DNA of 64,000 nt from Parvibaculum sp. (GCA_002694985.1 NZNS01000011.1:248001-312000), one strand, 5' to 3'; positions 1-10,374 are shown, counted from the first letter of the stretch. The notes: generated by a model from the letters alone, not told the origin. Numbers and translations: made by a program.

Positions 1-353
1 CGGTGCGCCTGCCGCGGCTCATCGGCCATTCGCGCGCGATGGATCTCATTCTCACGGGGCGGCCCGTGGGCGCGGAGGAGGCGCTTGCCATCGGCCTTGC
101 AAACCGCATCGTGCCGAAAGGAAAGGGCCGCGAGGAAGCCGAAAAGCTCGCGCTTGAAATCTCGCGCTTCCCGCAGCTCTGTTTGCGGCATGACCGGATG
201 TCGGCCCATGAGCAGTGGGATCTGCCATATGACCGGGCGCTCGCGAATGAATTCGAGCATGGGCGAAAGGTTCTTGCTTCGGGCGAGACGTTGAAAGGCG
301 CGGCGCGTTTTGCATCGGGCAAGGGCAGGGGCGGACGTTTTGACGATATCTGA
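1..353 (+). CDS. Enoyl-CoA hydratase/isomerase (crotonase) family protein, C-terminal part
   Basis: Only the last 116 or so residues lie in the window; the 5' end is cut off by the window edge. The visible part has the pattern of the second half of crotonases: a segment like GxxxAMDLILTGRPVGAEEA followed by A..IGLANRIVP, typical of the stretch after the active-site loops, then the C-terminal helical region that covers the active site. The family hydrates or isomerises enoyl-CoA thioesters, but the substrate cannot be told from this fragment. The stop codon overlaps the start of the following ccmA gene. Family assignment is by recognition of the motif. Confidence 0.8.
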   Translation, partial: VRLPRLIGHSRAMDLILTGRPVGAEEALAIGLANRIVPKGKGREEAEKLALEISRFPQLCLRHDRMSAHEQWDLPYDRALANEFEHGRKVLASGETLKGAARFASGKGRGGRFDDI

Positions 354-966
354 GCTTTCTCTTTGTGCGCGCGATCTCGCCTGCGAACGCGGCGGGCGTC
401 TCGTCTATGACGGGCTTTCCTTTTCGCTCAAGGGCGGCGAGGCGCTGGTGCTGACGGGACCAAACGGTGCGGGCAAGTCGAGCCTGTTGCGCCAGCTTGC
501 AGGCCTTCTCGATGTCACGCGGGGCGAGATCGCGCTTGAAGGGGGCGACCCGGAGCGCACGCCCGGCGAACAGGCGCATTATGCCGGTCATCTCGATGCG
601 CTGAAGCCCTCCATGAGCGTTGTCGAGACGGTCATCTTCTGGCGGCGCTTTCTTGGCAGCATTCCGCAGGGCGCGGAAACGGCGCTCGAGGCGCTGGGGC
701 TCCTGCATCTCGCGGATCTGCCTGTCGCCTATCTCTCCGCCGGTCAGCGTCGTCGGCTTTCGCTTGCCCGCCTCATTGCGGTGCCTCGCCCAATCTGGCT
801 TCTCGACGAGCCGACCGTCGCGCTCGACGCGGCAAGCGTGGCCCGCCTGCTCGGGCTGATGAAAGGGCATCTTGGGCAGGGTGGCATGATCGTCGCGGCT
901 ACCCATCTCGATCTCGGCCTTGAAGGCGCAAAAACGCTGCGCCTGGGCGCGGAGGTGGCGGCATGA
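340..966 (+). CDS. ccmA: Heme exporter ATP-binding protein CcmA
   Basis: ABC-type ATPase of the CcmABCD system that loads heme onto CcmE for periplasmic cytochrome c maturation. Visible motifs are Walker A (GPNGAGKSS), the ABC signature in the form LSAGQRRRLSLARL, and Walker B with the catalytic glutamate (IWLLDEP). The product is about 208 residues, normal for CcmA. The start is uncertain: I chose the TTG at 340, which gives MTISELSLCARDL and overlaps the preceding gene by 14 bases; another TTG lies at 310. The stop overlaps ccmB by four bases (ATGA), so the two are translationally coupled. Followed by ccmB, ccmC, ccmD and ccmG. Confidence 0.95.
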   Translation: MTISELSLCARDLACERGGRLVYDGLSFSLKGGEALVLTGPNGAGKSSLLRQLAGLLDVTRGEIALEGGDPERTPGEQAHYAGHLDALKPSMSVVETVIFWRRFLGSIPQGAETALEALGLLHLADLPVAYLSAGQRRRLSLARLIAVPRPIWLLDEPTVALDAASVARLLGLMKGHLGQGGMIVAATHLDLGLEGAKTLRLGAEVAA

Positions 967-1640
967 TGCGCGCCTTCCTCGCCCTTCTCGCGCGCGATCT
1001 GCGCCTGGCCGTGCGGCTGGGCGGCGGGGGCGGTATGGCCGTCTTCTTTTTTCTCATCGTGATTTCGCTGCTGCCGCTCGGGATCGGGCCGGACAGGGCG
1101 TTGCTCGCCAAGGTTGCGCCGGGGATGCTCTGGGTGGCGCTGCTGCTCGCCGCGCTGCTCACGCTCGACCGGCTGTTCCAGGCGGATTACGAGGACGGAT
1201 CGCTCGATCTTCTCACCATGGGCCCGCTGCCGCTCGAACTCGTCGTAGTGGCGAAGGCCGTAGGGCACTGGCTGACGACGGGGCTTCCGCTCGTGGTCGC
1301 GGCGCCGCTTCTCGGTGTGCTGCTCAACCTGCCGGGGGAGGCCTATCCGCCGATGATGGCCGCGATGCTGATCGGCACACCTGCATTGAGCTTTCTCGGT
1401 GCGATCGGCGCGGCCCTCACCGTCGGCATCCGCCGGGGCGGGCTTCTCGCCTCGCTCCTTGTGCTGCCTTTCTATATTCCGGTGCTGATTTTCGGTGTGG
1501 GTGCGGCCGATGCGGCGGCGGGCGGATTTTCGGGCGAAGCGGGCCGGCAGAGTCTGCTCCTTCTCGGGGCGGTGGCGCTTGCGAGCCTTGTGCTGGGGCC
1601 GCTTGGCGGGGCGGCCGCCCTACGCGCCAATTTGAGGTGA
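963..1640 (+). CDS. ccmB: Heme exporter membrane protein CcmB
   Basis: Inner-membrane permease partner of CcmA, 225 residues, the usual size. The chain is strongly hydrophobic with about six membrane segments, beginning near residue 20 (MAVFFFLIVISLLPLGIG), and contains the family's QADYEDGSLDLL segment in the first cytoplasmic loop. It overlaps ccmA by four bases, which fixes the ATG at 963. CcmAB hydrolyses ATP to release holo-CcmE from CcmC and CcmD; this role is known for the family, not visible here. Confidence 0.95.
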   Translation: MMRAFLALLARDLRLAVRLGGGGGMAVFFFLIVISLLPLGIGPDRALLAKVAPGMLWVALLLAALLTLDRLFQADYEDGSLDLLTMGPLPLELVVVAKAVGHWLTTGLPLVVAAPLLGVLLNLPGEAYPPMMAAMLIGTPALSFLGAIGAALTVGIRRGGLLASLLVLPFYIPVLIFGVGAADAAAGGFSGEAGRQSLLLLGAVALASLVLGPLGGAAALRANLR

Positions 1641-1660
1641 GGCCCCTTGCATGAGCCGGA

Positions 1661-1688
1661 TTGCATGCCGAAACCGTGGCAATATGAC
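1661..1688 (+). promoter_or_regulatory. Weak candidate sigma70-type promoter before ccmC
   Basis: In the 87-base gap between ccmB and ccmC there is TTGCAT, a 16-base spacer, then TATGAC. Only part of each hexamer matches consensus. If real it would give ccmCDG an internal start in addition to readthrough from ccmAB. Confidence 0.22.
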
Positions 1689-1727
1689 CCCCTCTGTGGC
1701 TTGCCCTCATTGCCGGGCCTGCGCTAA

Positions 1728-2495
1728 ATGGCGGCCATGAACAGCCCCACCGCCCTGCAGCGGTTCCATGCCTATGCCAATCCGGCGCGCTTCATGGCGC
1801 TGTCGTCGCGGCTTGTTGCGCCGCTATGGATTTTGAGCGTGCTCGTCCTCGGCGCGGGGCTCTGGTTTGCGCTTTTCGATTCACCGCCCGATTATCAGCA
1901 GGGCGAGACGGTGCGCATCATGTATGTGCATGTGCCCTCGGCCTGGCTCTCCATGTTCGGCTATGGCGTGATGGCGTTTGCGTCCGCCGTCGGGCTCGTT
2001 TTCCGGCATCCGCTTTCCGATGTCTGCGCGAAATCGGCAGCGCCCATCGGCGCGAGCTTCACCTTTCTCGCGCTCCTCACGGGTTCGCTCTGGGGCCAGC
2101 CCATGTGGGGCACCTGGTGGGAATGGGATGCACGGATGACGTCTGTCCTCATCCTGTTCTTTCTCTATCTCGGCTATATCGCGCTCTGGGCCACCATCGA
2201 AGAGCCGGTGCGCGCGGCGCGCGCGGCAGCGGTGCTTGCGCTTGTCGGCGCGATCAACATTCCGATCATCCGCTACTCGGTCGTGTGGTGGAACACGTTG
2301 CACCAGCCGGCTTCCGTCTTTCGCATGGACGGGCCGAGCATTGCGCCCGCCATGCTGCTGCCGCTCGGGCTGATGGGTGTCGGGTTTACGCTTCTCTTCA
2401 TCACGCTGCTGCTCGTGCGGATGCGCGCAGAGGTCATGCGCCGCCGCGTGCGTAACCTGCGTCTCGCGACGGCAGGTGCGGCGGCAGAGGGCTGA
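1728..2495 (+). CDS. ccmC: Heme handling protein CcmC
   Basis: Inner-membrane protein of 255 residues that presents heme to CcmE. It has six predicted membrane segments and the tryptophan-rich heme-handling motif of the family (WGTWWEWDARMTS, near residues 126-138), flanked by conserved periplasmic histidines (YVHVPSAW and WWNTLHQP). The ATG at 1728 is used; an ATG at 1737 is an equally good alternative because neither has a strong ribosome site. Followed after three bases by ccmD. Confidence 0.96.
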   Translation: MAAMNSPTALQRFHAYANPARFMALSSRLVAPLWILSVLVLGAGLWFALFDSPPDYQQGETVRIMYVHVPSAWLSMFGYGVMAFASAVGLVFRHPLSDVCAKSAAPIGASFTFLALLTGSLWGQPMWGTWWEWDARMTSVLILFFLYLGYIALWATIEEPVRAARAAAVLALVGAINIPIIRYSVVWWNTLHQPASVFRMDGPSIAPAMLLPLGLMGVGFTLLFITLLLVRMRAEVMRRRVRNLRLATAGAAAEG

Positions 2496-2498
2496 ACG

Positions 2499-2708
2499 AT
2501 GGATGAAATTTTCCATATGGGTGGCTACGCCTTCTATGTCTGGTCGGCCTATGGCGCGGCCTTCGCCGTGATCGTTGCGCTCGTCTGGCACAGCGTCGCG
2601 GATTACCGCGCGCAGACGCGGCTTGCCGAGACACTCGAAAAGGCGGCGGGCGGGCGTGTACGCCGCGCGGCGCATCTTGAACGCGAAACTGGAGAGGATG
2701 CTTCGTGA
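2499..2708 (+). CDS. ccmD: Heme exporter protein CcmD
   Basis: Small 69-residue protein with one N-terminal membrane segment (GGYAFYVWSAYGAAFAVIV) followed by a charged cytoplasmic tail, as expected for CcmD, which helps release holo-CcmE. The GGYxxYVWxAY pattern is characteristic of the family. It starts three bases after the ccmC stop and its own stop overlaps the GTG of ccmG, so the set is translationally coupled. Confidence 0.93.
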   Translation: MDEIFHMGGYAFYVWSAYGAAFAVIVALVWHSVADYRAQTRLAETLEKAAGGRVRRAAHLERETGEDAS

Positions 2709-3265
2709 ATTCCAGGTTCCGGCTTGCGGCACTTATTCCCGTCGCGATTTTTCTCGTTCTTGCGGGCCTTTTCTTCGCGGCGATCTATCGGGGCGATCCC
2801 TCGCGTGTGCCCTCCGCCCTGATCGGACGCTATGTGCCTGAATTTGACCTGCCGCCGGTCGAGGGGATCGACAGGCCGGGTGTGTCCTCCGCCAATTTCG
2901 GCAAGGGCGTGCCCGTTATCGTGAATGTCTGGGCATCATGGTGTGTGCCGTGCCGCGATGAGATGCCGCTTCTGATCGAGCTTGGCCGTGTCTCGCGCGC
3001 ACCGCTTTTCGGCCTCAACTACAAGGATGACCCCGTTGCAGCGCGCCGTTTTCTCACCGAACTCGGAAATCCCTTCGCGCGCATCGGCAAGGACGCGAAA
3101 GGCCGCGCCGCCATCGACTGGGGCGTCTATGGCGTGCCGGAAACCTATATCGTGGATGGGAATGGCCGCATCGCGCTGAAACATGTCGGGCCGCTGACGC
3201 CCGAGGCGATTGCAGATGAAATTCTGCCGGCGCTCAAGGCGGCGCGCCTTTCGTCAGGCGACTAG
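2705..3265 (+). CDS. ccmG: Thiol:disulfide interchange protein CcmG/DsbE
   Basis: Membrane-anchored periplasmic thioredoxin of 186 residues that reduces the CxxCH cysteines of apocytochrome c. An N-terminal membrane anchor (residues about 7-27) precedes a thioredoxin fold with the active site WASWCVPCRDEMP (WCxPC) and the later GVYGVPETYIVD cis-proline segment. The GTG at 2705 overlaps the ccmD stop. The remaining maturation genes (ccmE, ccmF, ccmH) do not follow, so the ccm system is split in this genome. Confidence 0.95.
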   Translation: MNSRFRLAALIPVAIFLVLAGLFFAAIYRGDPSRVPSALIGRYVPEFDLPPVEGIDRPGVSSANFGKGVPVIVNVWASWCVPCRDEMPLLIELGRVSRAPLFGLNYKDDPVAARRFLTELGNPFARIGKDAKGRAAIDWGVYGVPETYIVDGNGRIALKHVGPLTPEAIADEILPALKAARLSSGD

Positions 3266-3306
3266 GCGCGAGACAAAAAGGCGCGGCCTCAGGGCGGTGA
3301 GCGGTA

Positions 3307-3870
3307 TCAGCTCTTCTTGCGGCGCGTGGCAGGCGCTTTCTTCGCGGCGGGCTTTTTCGCCGGCTTCTTCTTTGCCGGTGTGCGCTTCACGGTTTTCTTC
3401 GGCGCCGCGTCTTCCGTTTTCATGTCCTCGATCGCCGCGTTGAGATGGGTGAGACCTTTCAGAAGGTCGCCTTGCAGCGTCTTCGGCAATACGTCGAGCA
3501 GCGCCTTTTCGGCGGCGATCGCTTTGGGCATCGCGCTCTTCAGTGCGCGGCGGCCGGCGGCGGTGAGGCGCACCGAGTTTGCGCGCGCGTCTTCAGCCGT
3601 GCGCTTGCGGGCGAGAAGGCCATTCTTGATCATGCGGCTGATCATGTCGGCGAGCGTCGAGCGATCGATGCCCGTGCGATTCACGAGATCGGTCTGGCTC
3701 AGGCCTTCTTCTTCATCCACCGCGAAAAGCACGATGAACTGGCGTGGCGTGATTGCGCTCGATCCCATCTGCTGAACGAACTGGTCATAAGCGAACTGCT
3801 GTGCGCGGCGCAGCAGATGGCTCAGCGAATTTTCAAGATCGAAATTTCCGGTTGGCTTCCTGGCTGCCAT
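3307..3870 (-). CDS. MarR-family regulator with a lysine/alanine-rich histone-like tail
   Basis: 187 residues starting at the ATG whose reverse-strand upstream sequence is AGAGGA about eight bases away. Residues about 10-145 form a MarR winged-helix core: ITPRQFIVLFAVDEEEGLSQTDLVNRTGIDRSTLADMI is the DNA-recognition part, followed by the wing (RKRTAEDARANSVRLTAAG). The last 32 residues are an unstructured basic tail made of PAKK/PAAKK units, unlike a normal MarR and similar to histone H1-type tails. Its ligand is unknown. It is divergent from the Nudix gene at 4227, with possible operators in between. Confidence 0.85.
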   Translation of the reverse strand: MAARKPTGNFDLENSLSHLLRRAQQFAYDQFVQQMGSSAITPRQFIVLFAVDEEEGLSQTDLVNRTGIDRSTLADMISRMIKNGLLARKRTAEDARANSVRLTAAGRRALKSAMPKAIAAEKALLDVLPKTLQGDLLKGLTHLNAAIEDMKTEDAAPKKTVKRTPAKKKPAKKPAAKKAPATRRKKS

Positions 3871-4226
3871 TCGTTCGGTCCTCTGGATTAACAGACACAA
3901 CAAGTGTCCGGCACTGGGGGGCGGTGTCCTATGCGGACAAATTTTCCCTGGCGGGAGAATGATCGTTCCACGCACTCGCGGCGATTGTGTGGCCAGTTAT
4001 ATGGCCGACTGCCGTCTGGCGTTCTATCATCATATGCACCCGCACACCCCGTTTATGCAAGGGCTACGGGCGGAAAAGCGAAGTTAAGATTGTCTATATA
4101 GGTCTGTGCGCGGACATTCCACGATTTCGTGGCCCCGTTCCGGGCGCGATTGCAGCTTTCATGCACAGAACAAACACAGCACCACGATGTAGCTCCGTGG
4201 GCGGACCAACAGGTTGAAACGAGACG
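3871..4226. promoter_or_regulatory. Divergent intergenic region with possible MarR operator
   Basis: This 356-base gap separates the minus-strand marR-type gene from the plus-strand Nudix gene. It holds the inverted repeat TGTCC-TATGC-GGACA at 3925-3939, and another TGTCC at 3905-3909, about 20 bases away. Their position 35-70 bases upstream of the regulator suits autoregulation, but no binding evidence exists. A TATATA lies at about 4095 upstream of the Nudix gene, without a convincing -35 element. I see no small gene or structured RNA here. Confidence 0.35.
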
Positions 4227-4844
4227 ATGCCAGACGAAAAAAACCAGAACAAGCGGATGCCCGCCGAGCCGAAGCCGCAGGAAACGGGCGCGCAAGGCGA
4301 TATCAGGTTTTCACGCCGCGTACCAACCGGGGACAACCTGCCTCGCGATATATGCGATCATTGTGGCTTTATTCACTATGTAAATCCCAAGATCGTCGTC
4401 GGTTCCGTCGTCACGCATGATGAAAAATTCCTTCTCTGCAAACGCTCCATCGAGCCCCGGCGCGGCTACTGGACGCTGCCTGCGGGCTTCATGGAGCAAG
4501 GTGAGACAACGGCAGAGGGCGCGCGGCGCGAAGCGATGGAAGAGGCAAATGCCGATATCCGTCTGCGTGATGTGCTGGCAATCTACAGCATTCCCCGTAT
4601 TGCCCAGGTCCAGATCATGTATCGCGCGGAGCTTCCCACACCGGATTTTTCCCCGGGCGAGGAAAGCCTCGAAGTCGGCCTGTTCTCATGGGACGACATT
4701 CCGTGGGAGGAACTTGCCTTTCCGAGCGTCTATTGGGCGCTGACGCAGTTCCGCTCGGTTATGGGTAAGGATCTGATTGCCCCCTTCACGAACCCTGAAG
4801 GCGAAAACGGCAATCTTTTTCCTCGCCCGCCTTCCGCAGGTTGA
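4227..4844 (+). CDS. Nudix hydrolase with N-terminal zinc-ribbon-like motif
   Basis: 205 residues. An N-terminal CDHCGFIHYVNPK segment (about residues 41-53) resembles the half zinc ribbon of NudC-like and related ADP-ribose/NADH pyrophosphatases, though only one CxxC pair is present. The Nudix box follows (GFMEQGETTAEGARREAMEEA, residues about 88-108) with the full G-x5-E-x7-REUxEE pattern. The enzyme should cleave a nucleoside diphosphate linked to another group, with the substrate unknown. It stands alone, 71 bases ahead of the transporter gene, divergent from the MarR regulator. Confidence 0.88.
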   Translation: MPDEKNQNKRMPAEPKPQETGAQGDIRFSRRVPTGDNLPRDICDHCGFIHYVNPKIVVGSVVTHDEKFLLCKRSIEPRRGYWTLPAGFMEQGETTAEGARREAMEEANADIRLRDVLAIYSIPRIAQVQIMYRAELPTPDFSPGEESLEVGLFSWDDIPWEELAFPSVYWALTQFRSVMGKDLIAPFTNPEGENGNLFPRPPSAG

Positions 4845-4915
4845 GGGAAGATCGCTGGCAAAACCGGAATTTTCGCGACATTGTTTCCCGATAACAAATT
4901 TCCGGGGAGGGAAAG

Positions 4916-6565
<1,650 letters not shown>

Positions 6566-6566
6566 T

Positions 6567-7205
6567 CTATTCGGCGCGTTTTTCCGTGCCGGTGCTTTCC
6601 TTCGGCGTGTGCTTCGTGAGCACGGGGATCTGCGCGATGCCGAAGACCATGGTCAGCGGCATGATGCCGAATAGCTTGAAGCTCACCCAGAAGTCGGTGG
6701 AGAAGTTCCGCCACACGACTTCGTTGATGACGCCGAGAAGAACGAAGAAGAGGCCCCAGCGGACGGTGAGTACCATCCAGCCCTTTTCCGTCAGGTTGAA
6801 GGCGCCGTCGAAGAGTTGCTTCATGATGGGCTTGCCCATCATGGCGGCGCCCAGAAGCGCGGCGGCGAAAAGCGCATTCACGATGGTCGGCTTTATCTTG
6901 ATGAACTGCTCGTCCTGCAGATAGATCGTCAATGTGCCGAAGACCATCACGAAGACGCCGGTTACGAGCGGCATGGTCGGCACCTTGCGGAACTTCGCAT
7001 AGGAATAGCCGAGCGAAATTGCGGTCGCGATCATAAAGCCGCCGGTCGCATAGAAGATGTTCTGGCCTTCAGCAATGCCGAAGATCGAATCCGCCTTCGA
7101 ATTCAGCAGGAAGAAAACGACGAGCGGCCCGAGCTCGATCGCCATCCGCACCCATTGCGAATTGGTCATACCGCCATGTGTGGCGTCGGCCTTGCTGTCG
7201 CTCAT
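6567..7205 (-). CDS. yciB: Inner membrane-spanning protein YciB (septation protein A/IspZ family)
   Basis: 212-residue polytopic membrane protein with five or six hydrophobic segments. Family motifs visible are IELGPLVVFFLLN near the start, KPTIVNALFAAALL and NEVVWRNFSTDFWVSFKLFG toward the end. Members affect cell envelope synthesis and septation. It lies downstream of dapF-mtaB-ftsY on the same strand, an arrangement common in Hyphomicrobiales, with a 51-base gap after ftsY. Confidence 0.95.
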   Translation of the reverse strand: MSDSKADATHGGMTNSQWVRMAIELGPLVVFFLLNSKADSIFGIAEGQNIFYATGGFMIATAISLGYSYAKFRKVPTMPLVTGVFVMVFGTLTIYLQDEQFIKIKPTIVNALFAAALLGAAMMGKPIMKQLFDGAFNLTEKGWMVLTVRWGLFFVLLGVINEVVWRNFSTDFWVSFKLFGIMPLTMVFGIAQIPVLTKHTPKESTGTEKRAE

Positions 7206-7256
7206 GGTTTCTCCGGTTCGGGGTTTACTCAGTTACGCATGGGGAGCGAAGGCGGA

Positions 7257-8237
7257 TCAACCCGCTTCCGAGCCCACGCCCGTAATCGCCCGCGCATAGG
7301 CCTCCGCATCGAAGGTCTGGAGGTCGTCGATCCCTTCGCCGACGCCAATCAGATGAACGGGCAGGCCGAATTTCTTCGCGATGGCAACGAGAATGCCGCC
7401 GCGCGCCGTGCCGTCCAGCTTCGTCATGACGAGGCCGGTGATGCCCGCGACCTGACCGAAAATCTCCACCTGGTTCACGGCGTTCTGGCCCGTCGTCGCA
7501 TCGAGCACGAGCAGGGTTGCATGCGGGGTTTCGGGGTCGAGCTTGCGGATCACGCGGATCACCTTTTCGAGCTCGGCCATGAGGTCGGTCTTGTTCTGGA
7601 GGCGGCCTGCCGTGTCGATCATCAGCACGTCGGTGCCTTCTTCCTTCGCGCGCGCGAGCGCTTCATAGGCAAGACCCGCCGCATCGCCGCCGATCTTCGT
7701 CGCGCAGACGGGCGCGCCGATCCGCTCGCCCCAGACTTTCAGCTGTTCGACGGCGGCGGCGCGGAAGGTGTCGCCCGCGGCGAGCATCACGCTTTTCCCT
7801 TCGGCTTTCAGCTTTGCGCCGATCTTGCCGATGGTCGTCGTCTTGCCTGCGCCGTTCACGCCCGTCATCAGGATCACGAAGGGCTTTTTCGTTACGTCGA
7901 TTTCGAGCGGCTTCTCGACCGGCTTCAGGACTTTCGCAATCTCGCAGGCGAGAATCTCCCGGATTTCCTCCGGGCTAACTTCCTTATTGTAGCGGTCCTT
8001 GCCGACGGCTTCGGTGACGGAAGCGGCGGCGTCGAGGCCGAGATCGGCGGAGATCAGCAGCTCTTCGAGTTCCTCGAGGGTGGCGCCGTCGAGCTTCTTC
8101 TTCGTGAAGATGCCGGTGATGCCCTCCGACAGGGTCTTCGTCGAGCGGGTCAGCCCTTCCTTCATGCGGCGGAAGATCGATTTCTTCTTCTCGCCGTTTT
8201 CGCCATTCGTGCCGTTGTTCGTTTCGCTCTCGCTCAC
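7257..8237 (-). CDS. ftsY: Signal recognition particle receptor FtsY
   Basis: 326 residues, the SRP receptor GTPase that docks ribosome-nascent chain complexes at the membrane. The NG domain shows GVNGAGKTTTIGKIG (G1), DTFRAAAVEQL (insertion box), DTAGRLQNK (G3) and TKLDGTARGG (G4). The acidic A domain found in enterobacteria is nearly absent: only about 25 charged residues precede the N domain. The start overlaps the mtaB stop by four bases, so translation is coupled. Its partner ffh is encoded 3.7 kb away in this window. Confidence 0.97.
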   Translation of the reverse strand: MSESETNNGTNGENGEKKKSIFRRMKEGLTRSTKTLSEGITGIFTKKKLDGATLEELEELLISADLGLDAAASVTEAVGKDRYNKEVSPEEIREILACEIAKVLKPVEKPLEIDVTKKPFVILMTGVNGAGKTTTIGKIGAKLKAEGKSVMLAAGDTFRAAAVEQLKVWGERIGAPVCATKIGGDAAGLAYEALARAKEEGTDVLMIDTAGRLQNKTDLMAELEKVIRVIRKLDPETPHATLLVLDATTGQNAVNQVEIFGQVAGITGLVMTKLDGTARGGILVAIAKKFGLPVHLIGVGEGIDDLQTFDAEAYARAITGVGSEAG

Positions 8238-9508
8238 GCCGCCCTCAAACCTTCAAAACTTTTTCCGTCATGCGCGGCAAGGCGAAGCGGAATTATCTCG
8301 CCCGCGCGCGCTTCCTCTTTCACGCGCACCGGCGTGAACTGATGTGTGCGGCCGAGCGTCGGCGTTTCCATGAGGACCGCACGTGTCGCGCCGATCCCTT
8401 CGTCCAGATGCGCCAGCACACGCTCATGTCCCTTCGCGCGCAGCCGCTCGGCGCGGGCCTTCGCCACATTGCGCGCCACTTGCGGCATTTTCGCGGCGGG
8501 CGTGCCGGGGCGGGGCGAGAAGGGGAAGACATGGAGCCATGTCAGCCCGCATTCATCGACAAGCCGCATCGTGTTCTCGAACATCTCGTCCGTCTCGGTC
8601 GGGAAGCCGGTAATGAAATCCGCGCCGAAAACGATATCGGGGCGCAGCCGCCTTGCCTCCTCGCAGAAGCGGATGGAATCGTCGCGCAGATGCCGCCGCT
8701 TCATCCGCTTGAGGATCATGTCGTCGCCCGCCTGCAACGAAAGATGGAGATGCGGCATCAGCCGTTCTTCATCGGCGATGAGGCGCATCAGATCGTCATC
8801 GGCTTCGATGGAGTCGATCGATGAAAGCCGCAACCGTTCGAGGTCCGGCACCAGCTTCAATATGCGGCGCGCCAGATTGCCGAGGCTCGGGCGTCCGGGC
8901 AGATCGCCGCCATAAGAGGTCATGTCGACGCCGGTCAGAACGACTTCGCGGTAGCCATTTTCCACCAGCGTGCGCACCTGGGCGACGACTTCACCGGCGG
9001 GCACACTGCGCGAGGGGCCACGGCCATAGGGAATGATGCAGAAGGTGCAGCGATGGTCGCAGCCGTTCTGCACCTGCACGAAGGCGCGGGCGCGTCCTTC
9101 GAGGCCCTGCACGAGATGGCCCGCCGTCTCCGTCACCGACATGATGTCGTTCACGCGCACCTTCTCGTTGGTGTGGAGCGCGAGGGCGGGCTGCCAGCTT
9201 TGGGCCCTCATCTTTTCGTCATTGCCGATCACGAGATCGACTTCGTCCATCCCGGCAAAGCTGTCGGGGTTCACCTGCGCCGCGCAGCCGGTCACGATGA
9301 TGCGGGCCTGCGGGTTCTCGCGGCGCGCCTTGCGGATCGCCTGCCGCGCCTGGCGTTCGGCTTCCGCCGTCACCGCGCAGGTATTGAAGACGATGGCGTT
9401 GTCGAGGCCCGCCTTCTCGGCATGGCCGCGCATCACTTCCGACTCGTAGGTGTTGAGGCGGCAGCCAAAGGTGACGATCTGCGTGCCCTCGCTGTGGCCC
9501 TTCGTCAT
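8234..9508 (-). CDS. mtaB: tRNA t6A37 methylthiotransferase MtaB
   Basis: 424-residue radical SAM methylthiotransferase that converts t6A37 to ms2t6A37 in tRNA. The N-terminal UPF0004 domain has the cluster ligands in TFGCRLNTYES, FNTCAVTAEAE and VTGCAAQ, and the radical SAM motif is CDHRCTFCIIPYGRG. The C terminus carries a TRAM-like segment. The RLNxxES form rather than QMNxxDS supports MtaB over MiaB. It overlaps ftsY by four bases and the dapF stop overlaps its start. Confidence 0.93.
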   Translation of the reverse strand: MTKGHSEGTQIVTFGCRLNTYESEVMRGHAEKAGLDNAIVFNTCAVTAEAERQARQAIRKARRENPQARIIVTGCAAQVNPDSFAGMDEVDLVIGNDEKMRAQSWQPALALHTNEKVRVNDIMSVTETAGHLVQGLEGRARAFVQVQNGCDHRCTFCIIPYGRGPSRSVPAGEVVAQVRTLVENGYREVVLTGVDMTSYGGDLPGRPSLGNLARRILKLVPDLERLRLSSIDSIEADDDLMRLIADEERLMPHLHLSLQAGDDMILKRMKRRHLRDDSIRFCEEARRLRPDIVFGADFITGFPTETDEMFENTMRLVDECGLTWLHVFPFSPRPGTPAAKMPQVARNVAKARAERLRAKGHERVLAHLDEGIGATRAVLMETPTLGRTHQFTPVRVKEEARAGEIIPLRLAAHDGKSFEGLRAA

Positions 9509-10374
9509 GGCGCCTCCGCGAGGAGGCGCGCCGGGTCGAGATCGCCTTCATAGTCGAGGGTGGCGGCGCCCGTCATGTAGATGTGGTTGTCGGCTTCGCG
9601 CCATTCGACGGTGAGGTCGCCGCCGGGCAGGCTCACGGTGATCTTGCGCTCCGTCTTGCGGCGGCGGATCGCGGCGACCGTGGAGGCGCAGGCGGCCGTG
9701 CCACATGCCTTTGTCAGTCCGACGCCGCGCTCCCATGTGCGCAGCTTCAGATGCGTGGGCGAGAGAACCTGCGCCACGGAAATATTCGCGCGCTCGGGAA
9801 AGAGCGGATGATGTTCGAGCATCGGGCCGATGCGGTCGAGCTCGATCGCGTCCGCATCGTCGACGAAGAAGACCGCATGCGGATTGCCGACATTGACGAC
9901 GCCCGGTGAATGCATGATCGGGTTTCCAAGCGGTCCCACCTCAAGCTCGATGCCGCGTGTATCCCGGAATTCTTCCGATAGCGGAATCTCGTCCCACTTC
10001 AGGCGCGGCTCGCCCATGTCGACCGTGATGTCCTCGCCATCGGTGCGGGTTGCGACCGTGTCGCCGCCCAGTGTCTCGATGACGACGGCGTCCTTGCCGG
10101 TCTCGTCGAGGATCAGCCTGCCGATGCAGCGCGCGGCATTGCCGCAGGCTTCCACCGTGCCGCCATCCTGATTGCGGATGCCCATGAAGACGTCGCCGCC
10201 GTCCCGGGGTTCCTCGATGGTGATGAGCTGGTCGCAGCCCACGCCCTTTTCCCGGTCGGCAATGGCGCGCGCCAGCGCATCGGTGAGCGCAAGCGGCTCC
10301 CGGCGCAGGTCCAGCACGACGAAGTCGTTGCCGAGGCCGTTCATCTTCAGAAAATGATGCGTCGTGCGGGTCAT
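9505..10374 (-). CDS. dapF: Diaminopimelate epimerase DapF
   Basis: 289 residues; interconverts LL- and meso-diaminopimelate for lysine and peptidoglycan synthesis. The two catalytic cysteines sit in the expected contexts, EACGNAARCIG and KACGTAACAS, one in each pseudo-symmetric half, and the N terminus has the family MNGLGNDFVVLD. First gene of the dapF-mtaB-ftsY cluster on the minus strand. A 71-base gap separates it from the divergent PIG-L gene, so both promoters must lie there. Confidence 0.97.
   Translation of the reverse strand: MTRTTHHFLKMNGLGNDFVVLDLRREPLALTDALARAIADREKGVGCDQLITIEEPRDGGDVFMGIRNQDGGTVEACGNAARCIGRLILDETGKDAVVIETLGGDTVATRTDGEDITVDMGEPRLKWDEIPLSEEFRDTRGIELEVGPLGNPIMHSPGVVNVGNPHAVFFVDDADAIELDRIGPMLEHHPLFPERANISVAQVLSPTHLKLRTWERGVGLTKACGTAACASTVAAIRRRKTERKITVSLPGGDLTVEWREADNHIYMTGAATLDYEGDLDPARLLAEAP

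Noticed and set aside
3976..4226. tRNA or small RNA gene before the Nudix gene
   Set aside because: No cloverleaf, T-loop or terminator signal in this stretch.
6816..8342. Plus-strand frame of about 500 codons opposite ftsY
   Set aside because: ftsY has the complete GTPase motifs; the opposite frame has none.
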